DNA from: Dryomyza anilis
Taxonomy: Eukaryota > Arthropoda > Insecta > Diptera > Dryomyzidae
DNA: 64,000 bases
Assembly (NCBI GenBank): GCA_951804985.1
Contig: OX638130.1
Location: forward strand, 126,493,593 to 126,557,592
Reading direction: 5' to 3'
Part shown: positions 1-12,098 of the stretch, one piece after another
How the letters are laid out: each line of letters starts with the position of its first letter
How positions within the stretch are numbered: the stretch's first letter is position 1
Program-made: the position numbers and the translations under genes
Notes under the pieces: model-generated
Told to the model about the DNA's origin: nothing
The model's database searches: none
The model's input: only the letters and a program-made list of their open reading frames with translations

Positions 1-39
1 GCATCAACAATCGACGCTTTTAGTCAACTATATAAAAAT

Positions 40-450
40 TGAGATATGAAATAAGGCCACAGGATATAATGCCCCAAACTAAGAAATGATATAAAGCTCC
101 AACAGTTCTATGTACATTAAACCACCACACTACTAATTAGGATGTTATTTCGTGTGTTGATGCTTCATTTCGTTTTTAAAATTTTACTTCGTTATGAAAT
201 AATGCCCCAGTTTATTAAAAAAAATACTTCTAATAATTTGTTTGTTTTTTCCATTATTTTGGGGTTTTACCTATTTTCAAAATTTGAGATTTCTTTAAAA
301 ATAAAACATCTTTTTTTGGGGTATTATTTCATCTCAATGGGGCTTTGTATCATTTTCAAAAATAGGGCTTTATTGAGTTACGAAATAAAGACCCAATTTT
401 GGGGAGTTATTTCGATTTGGGCTTTATTTTCTAGGGCTTATTTCATAGAG
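40..450. repeat. Fold-back AT-rich repeat with ATGAAATAATGCCCC-type motifs
   Basis: The motif ATGAAATAATGCCCCA and relatives occur several times on the plus strand (about 45-95 and 195-215). The reverse complement (TGGGGTATTATTTCAT) occurs at about 315-335, and looser copies lie near 385-450. The stretch is therefore a decayed inverted or tandem repeat. An open frame of 122 codons over it (142-510) is low-complexity and resembles no protein I know, so I do not call a gene. Confidence 0.5.
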
Positions 451-597
451 CCGTTACAATTAGATCAATCGTGTTATTCAAACTGTAGTGCATTATTTAG
501 TTTAAAATGAAAATTTTAACATAATAATTAACATTTAAAAAATAACAATTAAAAAAATATTGAATATTTCGTGGTATACAAAATTATTTTTTATGAA

Positions 598-682
598 AAC
601 ATGTTGTTAGCCTAAATTTGAACCTGTGCGACGGGACTATTCATTTCATAGTCAAAGGCACTAACCACTGATCTACCAATGT
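598..682 (-). mobile_element. tRNA-derived SINE fragment
   Basis: Read on the minus strand this gives a tRNA-like head: an A-box-like TAGATCAGTGGTTAGTGCC and a B-box-like GGTTCAAATTT about 50 bases later, followed by GCTAACAAC. The same GCTAACAACATC sequence follows the B box in the SINE copy at 9243-9548, which supports one family. It is truncated; no tail is visible. Confidence 0.55.
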
Positions 683-688
683 TACTAT

Positions 689-900
689 GGGTGTGTGCGA
701 ATTCGACTAAATTGCTTACTAAACTAAATTGATTAATTTTTCATTTGATCATAATTCGGTAACTGTGTAACATATGTCTCTTTGTTATCATCCAAATTAG
801 TTCAATTTAGTCTGCTCGAAAACTTGATAAGTAAACAAAAAAATTGATAAGTAGACAAAATTTAGTTTAATCAGCCAGTAAGTCTAATTCGCACACACCC
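689..900. mobile_element. MITE with GGGTGTGTGCGAATTCGACT terminal inverted repeats, copy 1
   Basis: The element is 212 bp and non-coding. It begins GGGTGTGTGCGAATTCGACT and ends with the imperfect reverse complement (AGTCTAATTCGCACACACCC). TAT lies on both sides and may be the target duplication. Further copies are at 1704-2232 and in the second PGRP-SA intron (62496-62653). No transposase is encoded, so it is a non-autonomous DNA transposon of undetermined superfamily. Confidence 0.75.
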
Positions 901-1045
901 TATATACGAAATTTCAAAAAAACGAAGAATCTTTGAAAAATTAAATACGGTGGCAAAGAAAAAACTTGCAAAATAATTTGACAATCCTTGAAAATAATAA
1001 ATACGGTGCCTAGAAAAAAAGTGCAAAAGGGCACTAAGGGTGTGT

Positions 1046-1703
1046 GCTATACAGTGTGAATAACAGTGTCACCATACTCTGGGTCCCTGGCCACAGAGGA
1101 ATAGAAGGCAATGAAGAAGCTGACAAACTTGCACGGAAAGGAGCCGCCACAAAGCTAATAGGACCCGAACCTTTTTGTGGAATCGGTGACAGTGTTGTAA
1201 AAAAGTTTTTACGAGAAGAACTACTTAACACCAGAGAACTCCTATGGTTGGGGCAGGCTAAAATGCGTCAATCAAAGAAATTCATTGGGTCCTATGACTT
1301 AAGAAGATTTAAAGAATACATTAAGCTATCGAAGAAAAACCTGAGAATTTTAACAGGACTTCTTACAGGTCATTGTCGGCTTGCTAAACATCTAACTAGG
1401 ATGGGTATACAAACTGACAGCACATGTAGATTCTGTCTAGAAGACGATGAAGATCCAGAACACATTTTAGAAACGTGTCCAGCGCTAATGCGTACAAGAA
1501 TGTAAAAACTTGGGAATCGACAACCAAGTCCAAACGATATTAGAAAGATGAACCCTAACCATATAATCAGGTTTTTAACTGAGATAGGCTTGACGGACAT
1601 CTTATAGAACTATTTAAAAACAGAACCCCCTATAAATAGTATATCAAGCGGGGCACAATATTCAGGTCGCAGTGCATCACCCCGAAGCAATAATAATAAA
1701 TAA
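1046..1703 (+). pseudogene. 5'-truncated non-LTR retrotransposon, RNase H domain and 3' end
   Basis: The frame ending at 1505 encodes the C-terminal end of a LINE polyprotein. It has the RNase H signature WVPGHRGIEGNEEADKLA, and near the end a C-x2-C ... H-x4-C motif (CRFCLEDD ... HILETC). About 200 bp of 3' UTR follow and end in a TAA-rich tail (near 1690-1705), as in I-clade and related elements. The 5' part, with endonuclease and reverse transcriptase, is missing, as expected for a dead-on-arrival insertion. It is flanked by AAGGGTGTGT (1036-1045 and 1704-1713), a target-site duplication showing it inserted into the end of a MITE. Confidence 0.8.
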
Positions 1704-2232
1704 AAGGGTGTGTCCTAATCCGACTAAATAGCTGAATAATTTAATTGAATGTGTTTTCATTCGATCACAATTCGGTAACTGGTAATTCTTAACGTTCATA
1801 ATACATCGATTATCTTATGTCATCCAATTTAGTTTGCTCGAAAATTTGCAATGCATTACCTACAAAATTTAGTTTAAAATCGAATTCATGTGTGCGAGTT
1901 CGACTAAATTGCAGACTAAACTAAATTGTACGACTTTTCATTCGATTTCCATTCGGTAACCTGCAATTGTTAAAGTAATAAATGGATAATCATAAGTCTG
2001 CTTGCTGTTCTATTTAGTGTGCTCGAAAATTTGCTATTATGAATTAGTTAAAAATGCATTACTAAAAAATTTAGTTTAGTCAGCAATTTAGTCAAACTCG
2101 CACACACCCTAAATATAATTTTAATTTAGTTCAATTTAGTTTGTTCGAAAATTTGTTAAATTGAATTAGTTAACACTGCATTAACGACAAAATTCAGTTT
2201 AGTTAGCAATTTAGTCGAACTCGCACACACCC
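1704..2232. mobile_element. Cluster of tandem or nested MITE copies (GGGTGTGTGCG family)
   Basis: At least three partial copies of the 689-900 MITE family lie end to end. One begins at 1706 (GGGTGTGTCC) and is truncated near 1885. A second runs from about 1888 to 2109, ending CTCGCACACACCC. A third is only a right half, ending at 2232. All share internal blocks such as ACTAAACTAAATT, TTCATTCGAT, ATTCGGTAAC and GCTCGAAAATTTG. Confidence 0.7.
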
Positions 2233-2359
2233 TAAATATAATTTTAAAATAAAATGCTATTATAAAATTTGCAAAGTTCTTCTAATGAGTTTGTTTACTT
2301 GTTTATTCAAATAAAACATTTTGAAAAATCGTAATATTCAGTTTTCTGTTTTCGTATAG

Positions 2360-2535
2360 GAGAGTAACGGCATACCAGATCTCAGTTGTCCAGAAGTATG
2401 CACGCTGGACTTCAAAAGGTCTCGGGTTCGAATCCCGGAATGGGAATAATGAACGCTCGTGTTGATATTTATTACAAATGATTCTCAAGTACGTGCACCT
2501 GTTTTGCAAGATCACCAGAGGTTCGAGCAATTTTT
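2360..2535 (+). mobile_element. tRNA-derived SINE
   Basis: A tRNA-like head carries a clear B box, GGTTCGAATCC, inside GGTCTCGGGTTCGAATCCCG at about 2420-2440. It is preceded by ATGCACGCTGGACTTC and followed by a unique body and a T-rich stretch near 2525. The GCTGGACTT...GGTCTCGGG block is shared with the minus-strand SINE at 32810-32966, so this is one family. No full cloverleaf can be formed, so it is not a functional tRNA gene. Confidence 0.6.
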
Positions 2536-2876
2536 TTTATAATTTTGTACATAATAAATTAATGGTTAATATTACTGTTTCGATGTTAAAACGGATATTG
2601 GTTTCAATTCCTGATTTAAACCGGTATATAACATTAAAAATTAAGCGGTAATATCAACGGTGTGAATAACTCAAACAATTTAATAATTTACTTGCCTTTA
2701 TACAGTTTTTGAAATAGGCCCATTGCTCTTTGAATGTACTCTTATTCACCCTGTTATAAATTTCCTAAAATCTATGCCCTTCTGAGACATATTTGTGTCG
2801 ACGTTAACTTTGTCATCGTTGGCAAAACACAACTTGACAAATAATTGGGCTAAAAAAATACCAGTGATAATAGTGC

Positions 2877-5800
2877 ATGAAAGCAGTTGAAACGAACGAA
2901 AAATTAATTATGTTAGAAAGACCAAAAGGTGATGCGACGTCATCTTCATCGACGATTCCAACACCTGCGCGAGTTGTCAAGAATCCACTTTTAAGTGCAT
3001 CTGTGACGGGTCTGACATTTGAAGATTTTCCCAATAAACCCCATTTGCTTCCTGCAGCACCACCAATTCTACACTCTTCACAGTCAACACCTACTATTGC
3101 TGCAATCAATATCAATCGAGGTTAGTTAGTGTCGCAATAATATTTAATGGTTTTGTGTTATTAAACCAAATAAAATTAGAAAAACAAAAATTTAATTGTA
3201 AACAATTATTTTATGAAGAATTGGAAAATCGAATGTTGAGGTATGTAGCAATTCTTGAAGATGACGATTGCTGTCAAAAGATAAAAAACTAAGATTTGTT
3301 GCCACCTGTCCAGTGTCGTGTATCATGGATTGATAGAAATATGAAAACTTAACGGTATTTTTCTTTTACACCAATCTGGAATTGTGTTGACTCAAAATAT
3401 GTTTTATTTTAACAGAACTTTATGTTGTGCCTAAAAATACCTCGACCATAAGTGTTCGTGATTCACGCTCAAGGTCATAATAAAATATAAATTTTTCTTA
3501 AATATTTGTAATAGTTGAATACTAATGTAAATAAAACATAAATCAAAAAAGATTTTTAATTTTGAGAAAAGTGGGCATTAATTAATAGGCTAAATTAACG
3601 ATTTCGCTGTAGATAATGGAAAAATATTACTTTGTATTATTAATACTATGCATTAAAAGTGAAAGTTTGTTTATAAACAACGAATTTTTTAATTTGTGGT
3701 ACAAATACAATTTATATATTATACTTTGAGTTGTCTTTAATGTTTGTATTACAGACCCTACCACGCCAAAATAATCCTTGATTACTAATTTCGATTATAA
3801 TTAGTATTTATAATCAAGCCCAACAGGTTCTTAACTAGCACATGTGAGTGCATGTATATCAACGATAATTATAACATATTAAATTCAATAAAAATGTTAT
3901 AAAATAATATAAAGATTGAAATGAAAGTCAAACATATGGCAACCTTTCTTAGCTTCAACAGCTAGTCCATTATTATTGACGCATTTTGTTTTAAATTCTC
4001 TATCCCAACAAAATAATTATTATTTTCATCAAGGGTGAAAATGTTATCATTTAAAATAAATGAATGTCGGCTTATCTGCCGGTCGTTTGTTTCAACTTAC
4101 ACTCGTCGGGACAATGTTTTCAAATACAGTATTTATTCTTTAGTCATACGCCATACGTTAAAATAGCACAAGCATTATGTTTAAAAAGTGATAAATTTTA
4201 AAATGAATGTTGAAAAAACGAATGCGAAAATTGTAAAAAGAAATATACGATTGCGATAGCATAAAGACTTTGTTCCATCATTTATTTTTTAAAATATATA
4301 AATAATAAGAAGTATACTCTTCGAGTGACCTAGTTTCAATAAAAGTTGCTATGCGTTGACGTTATAACAAAAATATTAAATTTGTAAACACTCTCATTGC
4401 AGAACCAAAATCACTTGTCACAGTTGGTCACACATCCAGCATCGATAACGAAACATTGAGTGAAATCAATCTTAACTATCAAGCGGATAAATCTGAGCCA
4501 GCACAGATCGATACAAACTGCAACACACTGGTCGATAATTTCACTGAATCAAATAACGATTCAATTTTAAGTCAAGCCGCAACATCTTTTTCGTCGCTAC
4601 CCTCTGTCGCTTCCAGTGTTTTTTCAACATTCTCTAAACGTATTAACTTGGGTAGCTCTAATTCGAGCCGTGAGCGCACGCCCGTTTCTGAAAATACACA
4701 ACTGCCGCCATATCAACAAGACCAGTTTCAACAACAATCCGCACAGGCGCCAACAACTTGGTCAGCTACTTTACCGCCAACAGCGTTTGCTGGTGGCAAC
4801 TACTTTGAAGCGCCAGCACAACCTGTGCCGGCATCACTTACTCAGCCTGCGCAAGAGTTTACAGAGCAATCTGCTGAACCACCCAAATTTTACATTCCCT
4901 CGGAATTAGAGACATCGAAACCTGGTGTAGATGCCTCATCTGGTGCTTCGGCAGCAAAGAATTCATATCGCCTAACGGCAAAGAAGAAAATATATGCTCC
5001 GATTCCTGGCTTTGGTGAAACACATGCTGCATCAGCTACTCTTGATCCAACCGCAATAGGTGCACCAATTGTATTTGAGAATTACCAAGCCCAAAGTAAT
5101 TCTTACGGTTATCCTCAGGTCGATCCTTTTCATCAGACTCATCAAAAGGAACAACCAGTTTATCAACACAAACCTGAGGAACGAAACAGCAAGATTGGAG
5201 GTTTTTTCTCAATAACCAATCTTGTTCCAACCGAGGTATTTCAAAATATATCTGGCTTGGTTCAATCAGCAGCCGGTTCTATAGTGCAGACTGTCAAATC
5301 GGATGCAAAACAAGTGCAAGAAGCTCAACCATCACAATCTGCAGTAGACGTTAATTATTTCGGTCCACTAGGAAAAGAGCCACCAGTAGGAACGATTCGA
5401 CCATCACCTTTTTATTCAGCTACCGACGAATCGGCGAATTTTGCTGCGCCACCATCTATATTTATACCAACCGAGACTCATTTTCAAAATACTCCACCAG
5501 CAGCCGGAGTTTTTGGTGCTCTACCACCATCTACTATTGTAGCGGGTCCACCACCACCAGCTGGAGTGTTTGGTGCACAGCCAGCATCTACGACAGTATC
5601 GGCTCCTCCACCAGCAGCCGGAGTTTTTGGTGCTCTACCTCCATCTACTACTGTAGCGGGTCCACCACCACCAGCTGGAGTGTTTGGTGCACAGCCAGCA
5701 TCTACGACAGTATCGGCTCCTCCACCAGCAGCCGGCGTTTTTAGTGCACTACCACCATCTACTACCGTAGTGGCTCCACCACCACCAGCTGGAGTGTTTG

Positions 5801-8800
5801 GTGCACAACAAGCATCTACGACAGTATCGGCTCCTCCACCAGCACCCGGAGTTTTTGATGCAATTCCATCTTCTACTACATTAACAGCTCCTCCGCAAGC
5901 AACTGCCGCAGTTTTTGGTACTCTTCCAACATCCACTTCAGTAGCTCCTCCGCCGCCAGCAGGCACAGCATCCACCTTTCGTTTACAGAAAGGCGCACGT
6001 GTATATAAAAGCCCACTCTCTTCAGCAGAGATTGCTCCAACGTATGATGAACGTCTGTTAAACCAAAGTTTGTTGGCAAATCAAATCGTTCCACAAACTA
6101 TCTTGAATCCATTTGGTACGGCTCCTGCTACCTTCGATAGAGTCGAACTAGTTGCATCGGCATCAGGTTTACAAAATCCTTCCAGTTTAGTTGAATCGCT
6201 TGAATTGCATCCACCAATAAATTTAACATCTGCAGCGGAAATTGTCAATCCAACAGTTCCAGAACTGTTTCCAACAGATCCAATTGCTGCTGCATCAAAT
6301 ATTTTTAATGACATTCCCAGTCAGAGTTCAAGTGTATTAAATTTATTTAATCCAACGTCATCTGTTGATCAAAGTTCATGTTTTATAACGCCAACAACAA
6401 ATGTGAAATCATCTGATGAGTCAATACAAGCTGATTCTGTCTGTCTCAGCAATAAAATTGTATCAGTGGAGCAAAGTCCAGCATTGCATATTCCTGAATC
6501 ATATCCACCAGTAGCTGAAGATAATAAACCCATAAAATCAACAGAAACAACAGAAACCTTAATTAATCCACAAACGGACAGTCAGTCACTCGGACAAGTT
6601 GTTTCTGAAGCAGAAAATTCTTTAGCACAAATAAACAATATACCACCTCCGCCACAATTCAGTGCCGCACAGGATTCAGCGCGCAATCTTTATCGCAAAG
6701 AACCTAACTCGAAAGCAGTGCCACAAACTTCACTCGGTCAGGTTCAGCCAAGTTTGGCAAATTTCTTTACCCCAACTTTGAGTGATAATTTATCTACAGT
6801 GGACAATTTAAATACGTTTTCTGCACAAACATCTTTTTCTAACAATCAGAATTCTGTTTCAAATTCAAACTCTACGAAATATTTCGATGATTTAAGTCAA
6901 ACACTTCAGCCAATTCCACAAGAAGTAGCAATTACAACTTTAACGCCATCTGAAAGTTCAACTGAATTAAATGTTGGTTGCTCCTCTACAATAGAACCAA
7001 TCACAGCAACAGATATTTGTCCATTGATACTAAAACCAAATAACGTAGCAACGCCTCTGAATTCGCTTTCAAACTTTTTTACAAATTCAAATACGACAAA
7101 TTCAAATACGTCATCCGACACAACATCAAATCCAGCACAACAACTTTCTGACAGTACTTCATTTTTTGACACATTCGCTTCGGAGCAAAATACTGCATCA
7201 TTTGTGTGCCAACCAACTGTAACGACAACCAATTCACCACAACAGCAAATAAACGAGGACCAACGAATTCAAAATTTTTTCAATAATTCACCATTACAGG
7301 AAGTTGATGCTGTTGTTGAGGATCTAAACTACGATTTGGTGCATAGCGGTCTCAAGGTTAACACTCTACAGACACGCTCCTTGACTCCAGCTTCTAACAT
7401 AGTTGAGCCGCCATCGTCTTCATGCTCTGAATTATCTGAACTCCAAAGCTCTTTGCGTCAAACTCAAACCGGCGAGAGTTCTGCTAAAACCACTCCAGAA
7501 GAAAATGCTTCATTGACAGACAAAACAGACATCACAGCACCAAACGAAACTATTGACTCTAAAGCGGTTGATCTAACGAAACACTACGAAGATTTGCCGG
7601 AAGAAGTATTACAAATTTTAAGAATGGCTAACACGTCGAACAGCGAAAAGGGAGCAACAGCAACTCCACCAATAACGGTATCTTTTAAAATTGAACAACA
7701 TTTTTTAAAAGACACTTAAAGCTATTTATTTCGTCTTTACAGAGCTACACTCCTGCAATTAAGCATTGGTTTTTTAAACGACTCGTCGGCACAAAAGTAC
7801 ATTGGACACCATTCAGCCACTATGATTCAGCGCTGCTCGAAACAAACCTAACTTTAGATGGTAATTATTTAATATCTAGCATGATTTTATTATTCATCTG
7901 CCTTTCTTTTTGCAGATGCACCCAATATCGTCGCCGTTGAGGGTGGACGCTATGATGTAAATATACTTGAGCGCACCAAGACCCCAGTCTATTGGGAAAG
8001 TGAGTCCATTGAGGTGAAACGTTGTTCATGGTTCTATAAAGCAGTCGACTCGCGTTATGTACCGTACGAAGAAGAAACGGCGGACCTACTTGAAGCCGAA
8101 TACAGGGTAGCATTCCAGAGTGGAGAGTGGCATAAGAAAATTATCTTATCTATGGGTGAACAGGTGGTTTTCCATGGGCCAACAGTTATTGTACATTTTC
8201 AGCAGCAACAAAGCGTTGATACTTGGGGTGGAACTACAGTATGTGCCATTAAACAAATACGTATGTTGTATGTTTATTTAAAATGTCTTCTCTTTGTAGC
8301 AAACGACAACACGCCCGCGTGTCGTCAAACGTGATCTGGATGATTTTACTATAAATCAAGGCGAAGCGCAACGCATTGATCATTTGTTGTTTATGGTGCA
8401 TGGTATTGGATCGGCTTGCGATCTTAAAATGAGATCTGTGGAGGAAGTTGGTTAGTAGAGTTGATCGTTTTCCTTTCTTTTTTGACTCAGTAATAAATAT
8501 TTTTGCAGTTGACGAGTTCCGCACAATTTCTCAACAGCTTGTGCAATCACACTACAAGAATTCCACAGATATGGGAATTGTTGGACGTGTTGAGGTCTTG
8601 CCTATATCGTGGCATAGTCATTTGCATTCCGAAGAGATGGGCATTGATGAGAAACTCAAATCCATTACACTAGAGTCAATTCCTAAGCTACGCAATTTCA
8701 CCAATGACACACTGCTCGATGTGCTCTTTTATACCAGTCCAACATACTGTCAAAAGATCATGAACACAGTTGCCGTCTCAATGAACACCGTCTATATGAA

Positions 8801-11658
8801 ATATCGTGAACGTCATCCGGAATTTAATGGTGGTGTCTCTTTGGCAGGTCACAGTTTGGGCTCGTTAATACTTTTCGATTTGTTGTGTCATCAGAATCCT
8901 GTCAAGGATTGTGAGGAATTAAACATGGTTGGTTTAACATTGATGGGTTATTAGTTTGTGCTAATTATGTGTTTTTTAAATATCATTTTTAGGAAAATCC
9001 TGATGAACAGTTTCCACACACTACTTCGCTGGATTCAAATGTTGCGTCAGGAACTAGAAACGACGAAGTGGCCGCTAAGCAAATAAGCTACACAATGGGT
9101 CCAGCAGGCACTGGTCAGCCGTTTATAAACTACGCACAGTTGACATTCCAGCCAAAGAAGTTTTTTGCTCTGGGCTCACCCATAGGTATATTTTAACATA
9201 AAAATATTACTAATTTAGAGACACTTACAACGCTGTGTAGGTATTATAATAAAAGTTTGGCGCTACAGTCCTATAAGAACGTAGACCGAGCTCTCTCACC
9301 ATTTTGAGATGTGGGTGTTATAATTGTACTCAAAGTGTTGGGACCTACAGTTTAATGCCGAATCCGAACGGCGGGTGAGAGCTTTTCATAGGAAATGTTT
9401 TACTTTCGTAGGTTTGCCATTTACTGCCGAGAGGTAGCGCGGTATAGAAAAATGTTTCTATGAAAAGATGTTGTTAGCCCCAGTCGTAGCTTGAACCTGG
9501 GACCTTTCGGATCGCAGTCCAACGCACTTACCTTGAGCTACAACGTTTCGGTATGTCCGCTGATAAAAAAAAGTCGTTTCTGTTATGTGATACTCGTTGG
9601 AAATTCCAAGCTATGCCAGGTTGTCCTTATATAATAATAGTTTGGCGCTACAGTCCTGTATAGAACTTCGGCCGAGCTCTCTCACCATTTGAGCTGTGCG
9701 TGTTATATTTGTACTCAAAGTGGTGGGACCTACAGTTTACTGCCGAATCCGAACGGCGGGTGAGAGCTTTTCATAGACAATGTTTCACTCTCGTAGGTTT
9801 TTCCATTTACTGACGAGAGGTAGTGTCGCATAGAAAAATGTTTTCTATGAAAAATTTGTTGGCAGTCGCTGGGAATCGAACCAGGGACCTTTCAGCTCGT
9901 AGTCGATCGCACCAGCGAATTTTTGGCTCGTAGTACAACACACTAACCAGGCGAGATAACGACGCTACAGGTTGTCCTTAACTTGGTGTTCTCCAAAGCA
10001 GATTTGGATACCCTATCCTACGCTTTTCACCTTCAAGTCACGTTTCAAGCCACTTCTTCGTTCGACATGACGTAGACAGCGAAGCCGCTGGATTATAATG
10101 CGCTTGACTATAGCGCATACAACTGATGGTTTATCCCGATTGAATACTCGTTTGCAAAGCAGATAGCGCAAAGATTTTACGGAGAATTTTTTGAAATAAT
10201 CATCTGTTGGGAAGAATTAATCTACTTTTAATCTCCAGGTATTGATGCTGGGTTCAAATAGAGTCCTTTATAATATCGAACTTGTATATGTCAAAATGAG
10301 CTATCTTTCCAAAAGGTAGGGTTTTTTTCTTGCTCGTTGTCTCATGTTACTTCGTGTGGTCCTCGTTAAAGATAATTTCTCTTTACCGACTGAAGTGAAA
10401 GATTTTTAAACAACCTCTTTTATGGTCAAATATATAAAAAAACCATGTGGTACTCTAAATTTAATTTTCTTTTCGGCACACATTGTCACATATCTGTAGG
10501 GTATTAAACCATTTGTAACCTTCACAATTCTTAAAATTTAATTACATATACTCTCAAAATGTCCCTACTCAAAATTTATCATGTGACCTAACCTTCATTA
10601 CTGGTTATACTTAACATTTAAATAGTTTAGGCTAAATATATAAAAACTAAAGTTCCATGTTGGACATTTGAAAGATATATATAATATCGTTTTTTCCATA
10701 TTTTTATCCGATTCTCATATTATTCCATTCACATATGATTTTTGGTTAAAATTTTTTGTTTTTGGCGTAGACCATATTTTGGTTTTGAATTCTATAAATG
10801 TTATTCTCGGTATTAATAATCTCCTCACACACAACAGGCATGTTTGTTACCATTCGCGGCATCGACAATCTCGGTCTGGATTTCCGTCTACCCACATGTC
10901 CGGGTTTTTACAACATATTCCATCCGTTTGATCCGGTTGCATATCGCATCGAGGCTCTTATCAATCCTGATATGAGTGGCATTCGTCCAGTGCTGATACC
11001 ACATCACAAAGGTCGCAAACGTATGCATCTGGAACTGAAGGAGACAATGACACGCGTCGGTGCCGATTTGAAGCAACGTTTTTTGGACACGTTTAAAAAC
11101 ACATTTGAGAGTGTAAATTTTCTGGGTACGTCTTTGTCTCGCCCTGCCAATGAAAAAGAGACAACCGAATTGATGGAAAAGGAAGTCGATCAAGTGCTTC
11201 AACTGCAAATGCAATTGGATCAACAGCAAGCGACAACATCACGCACGCGCACCGACTCCATGTCCACCACACACTCGGATACGGATTTGGGAGAGGTTGA
11301 TTTACCGCTGGGAAAATTGAACGATTCAAAACGCGTTGACTATGTGCTACAAGAGGCTCCCCTTGAGTTCTTTAATGAGTATTTATTTGCATTGAGCAGT
11401 CATGTTTGCTATTGGTATGTAAATATGTATTAGAGATTTTTAAAATAATTGTATTGCAACAGTTTTTAAATATCTTGATTAATGTTTTGTCTATTTTTAA
11501 TTTGCAGGGACTCTGAAGATACAATTCTATTTGTAATGAAGGAGATATATTCGGGTATTGGCATTAGTCCGGACAGTCAAGTGCCGCAGCAAACAATGAC
11601 AATTGAACGTCCCGCCGTTAGCAGCGATACAACAAATACACTATTGAGACCGCAATAA
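2877..11658 (+). CDS. PAPLA1: Phospholipase A1, SEC23IP/DDHD family (PAPLA1 orthologue)
   Basis: The product is an intracellular phospholipase A1 of the SEC23IP/DDHD1/DDHD2 family, which acts on phosphatidic acid and other phospholipids at early secretory membranes. Nine exons join in phase: 2877-3120, 4403-7677, 7743-7860, 7916-8238, 8300-8450, 8509-8927, 8993-9185, 10838-11414 and 11508-11658, giving about 1816 residues. The first 1170 or so residues are Pro/Ser/Gln-rich and disordered, including four 38-residue repeats (5501-5956). Next come a WWE-like region (HWFFKRLVGTKVHWTPFSHYD), the lipase box GHSLGS with nucleophile Ser near residue 1486, and a C-terminal DDHD domain (YNIFHPFDPVAYRIE). 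The start ATG is the only in-frame one before the first donor. No SAM domain was obvious. The 1.65 kb intron 7 holds two SINEs. Confidence 0.9.
3121..4402 (+). other. PAPLA1 intron 1
   Basis: The intron runs from a GTTAGT donor to a TTGCAG acceptor and joins phase-1 exons. It is AT-rich and I see no gene, repeat family or conserved element in it. Confidence 0.75.
5501..5956 (+). repeat. Four tandem 114-bp coding repeats (38-residue Pro-rich unit) in PAPLA1
   Basis: The block starting CAGCCGGAGTTTTT recurs at 5501, 5615, 5729 and 5843, exactly 114 bp apart. Each unit encodes a variant of PAAGVFGALPPSTTV followed by PPPPAGVFGAQPASTTV. The first two units are nearly identical and the later ones diverged, implying recent unequal exchange. 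The unit keeps frame, so the protein only changes length. Confidence 0.9.
9243..9548 (-). mobile_element. tRNA-derived SINE copy in PAPLA1 intron 7
   Basis: The minus strand reads as a tRNA-like head (TAGCTCAAGGTAAGTGC as A box, GGTTCAAGC as B box). A body follows with the block CCGCCGTTCGGATTCGGCAT, and the 3' end is CTTTTATTAT. About 300 bp align closely with the next SINE at 9630-9967, and part of the body recurs at 31991-32120. Confidence 0.75.
9630..9967 (-). mobile_element. SINE copy with perfect 13-bp target-site duplication
   Basis: This is a second copy of the 9243-9548 SINE in the same orientation. It has a clearer tRNA head on the minus strand, with B box GGTTCGATTCC. The 13-mer CAGGTTGTCCTTA flanks it at 9617-9629 and 9968-9980, the mark of LINE-mediated insertion. 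The perfect duplication suggests a relatively recent insertion. Confidence 0.85.
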
Positions 11659-12098
11659 AATCGTAAAACGATTTAACGGATTAAATGAAGTAAAATATAA
11701 TGAAAATTTATAATTGGAATTGTTATATAAATAAAAATGTTAATATTTTATACCCACTTCTTAAAAAATATTAAATAATTAAAATATACAATGTAGTTTA
11801 AGAATACTAAGTATTTCAATTGATGGGTAAATTAGGAACCAATAAAACAATGTTGTAATGTACAAACGCTGATACTGACTACTTTTCAAGCCAAAATGTA
11901 TGGGTATGAATTGAATTCACATGTCTTTAAAATATTACAATTTGTCCCTTCAATTAACTCTACCAAATGCGATTGATTTTAAATCACATACATTATGTGA
12001 AATACATATGAGGCAACTCTAATTTATATCACGAAAACTGGATAAACGTGCAATTATAATCACAGTGATTTTTATAATATTATTGAAGTAATATTTTT

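Noticed and set aside
142..510. 122-codon frame at the left edge
   Set aside because: It lies in a fold-back AT-rich repeat and is Phe/Leu/Ile-rich low complexity.
2380..2450. Possible tRNA gene with perfect B box
   Set aside because: No acceptor stem or complete cloverleaf can be formed and the head matches SINEs elsewhere in the window.
5484..5975. 163-codon minus-strand frame rich in Gly/Ala
   Set aside because: It is the exact antisense of the Pro-rich PAPLA1 repeat; the period of 114 bp keeps it open by chance.
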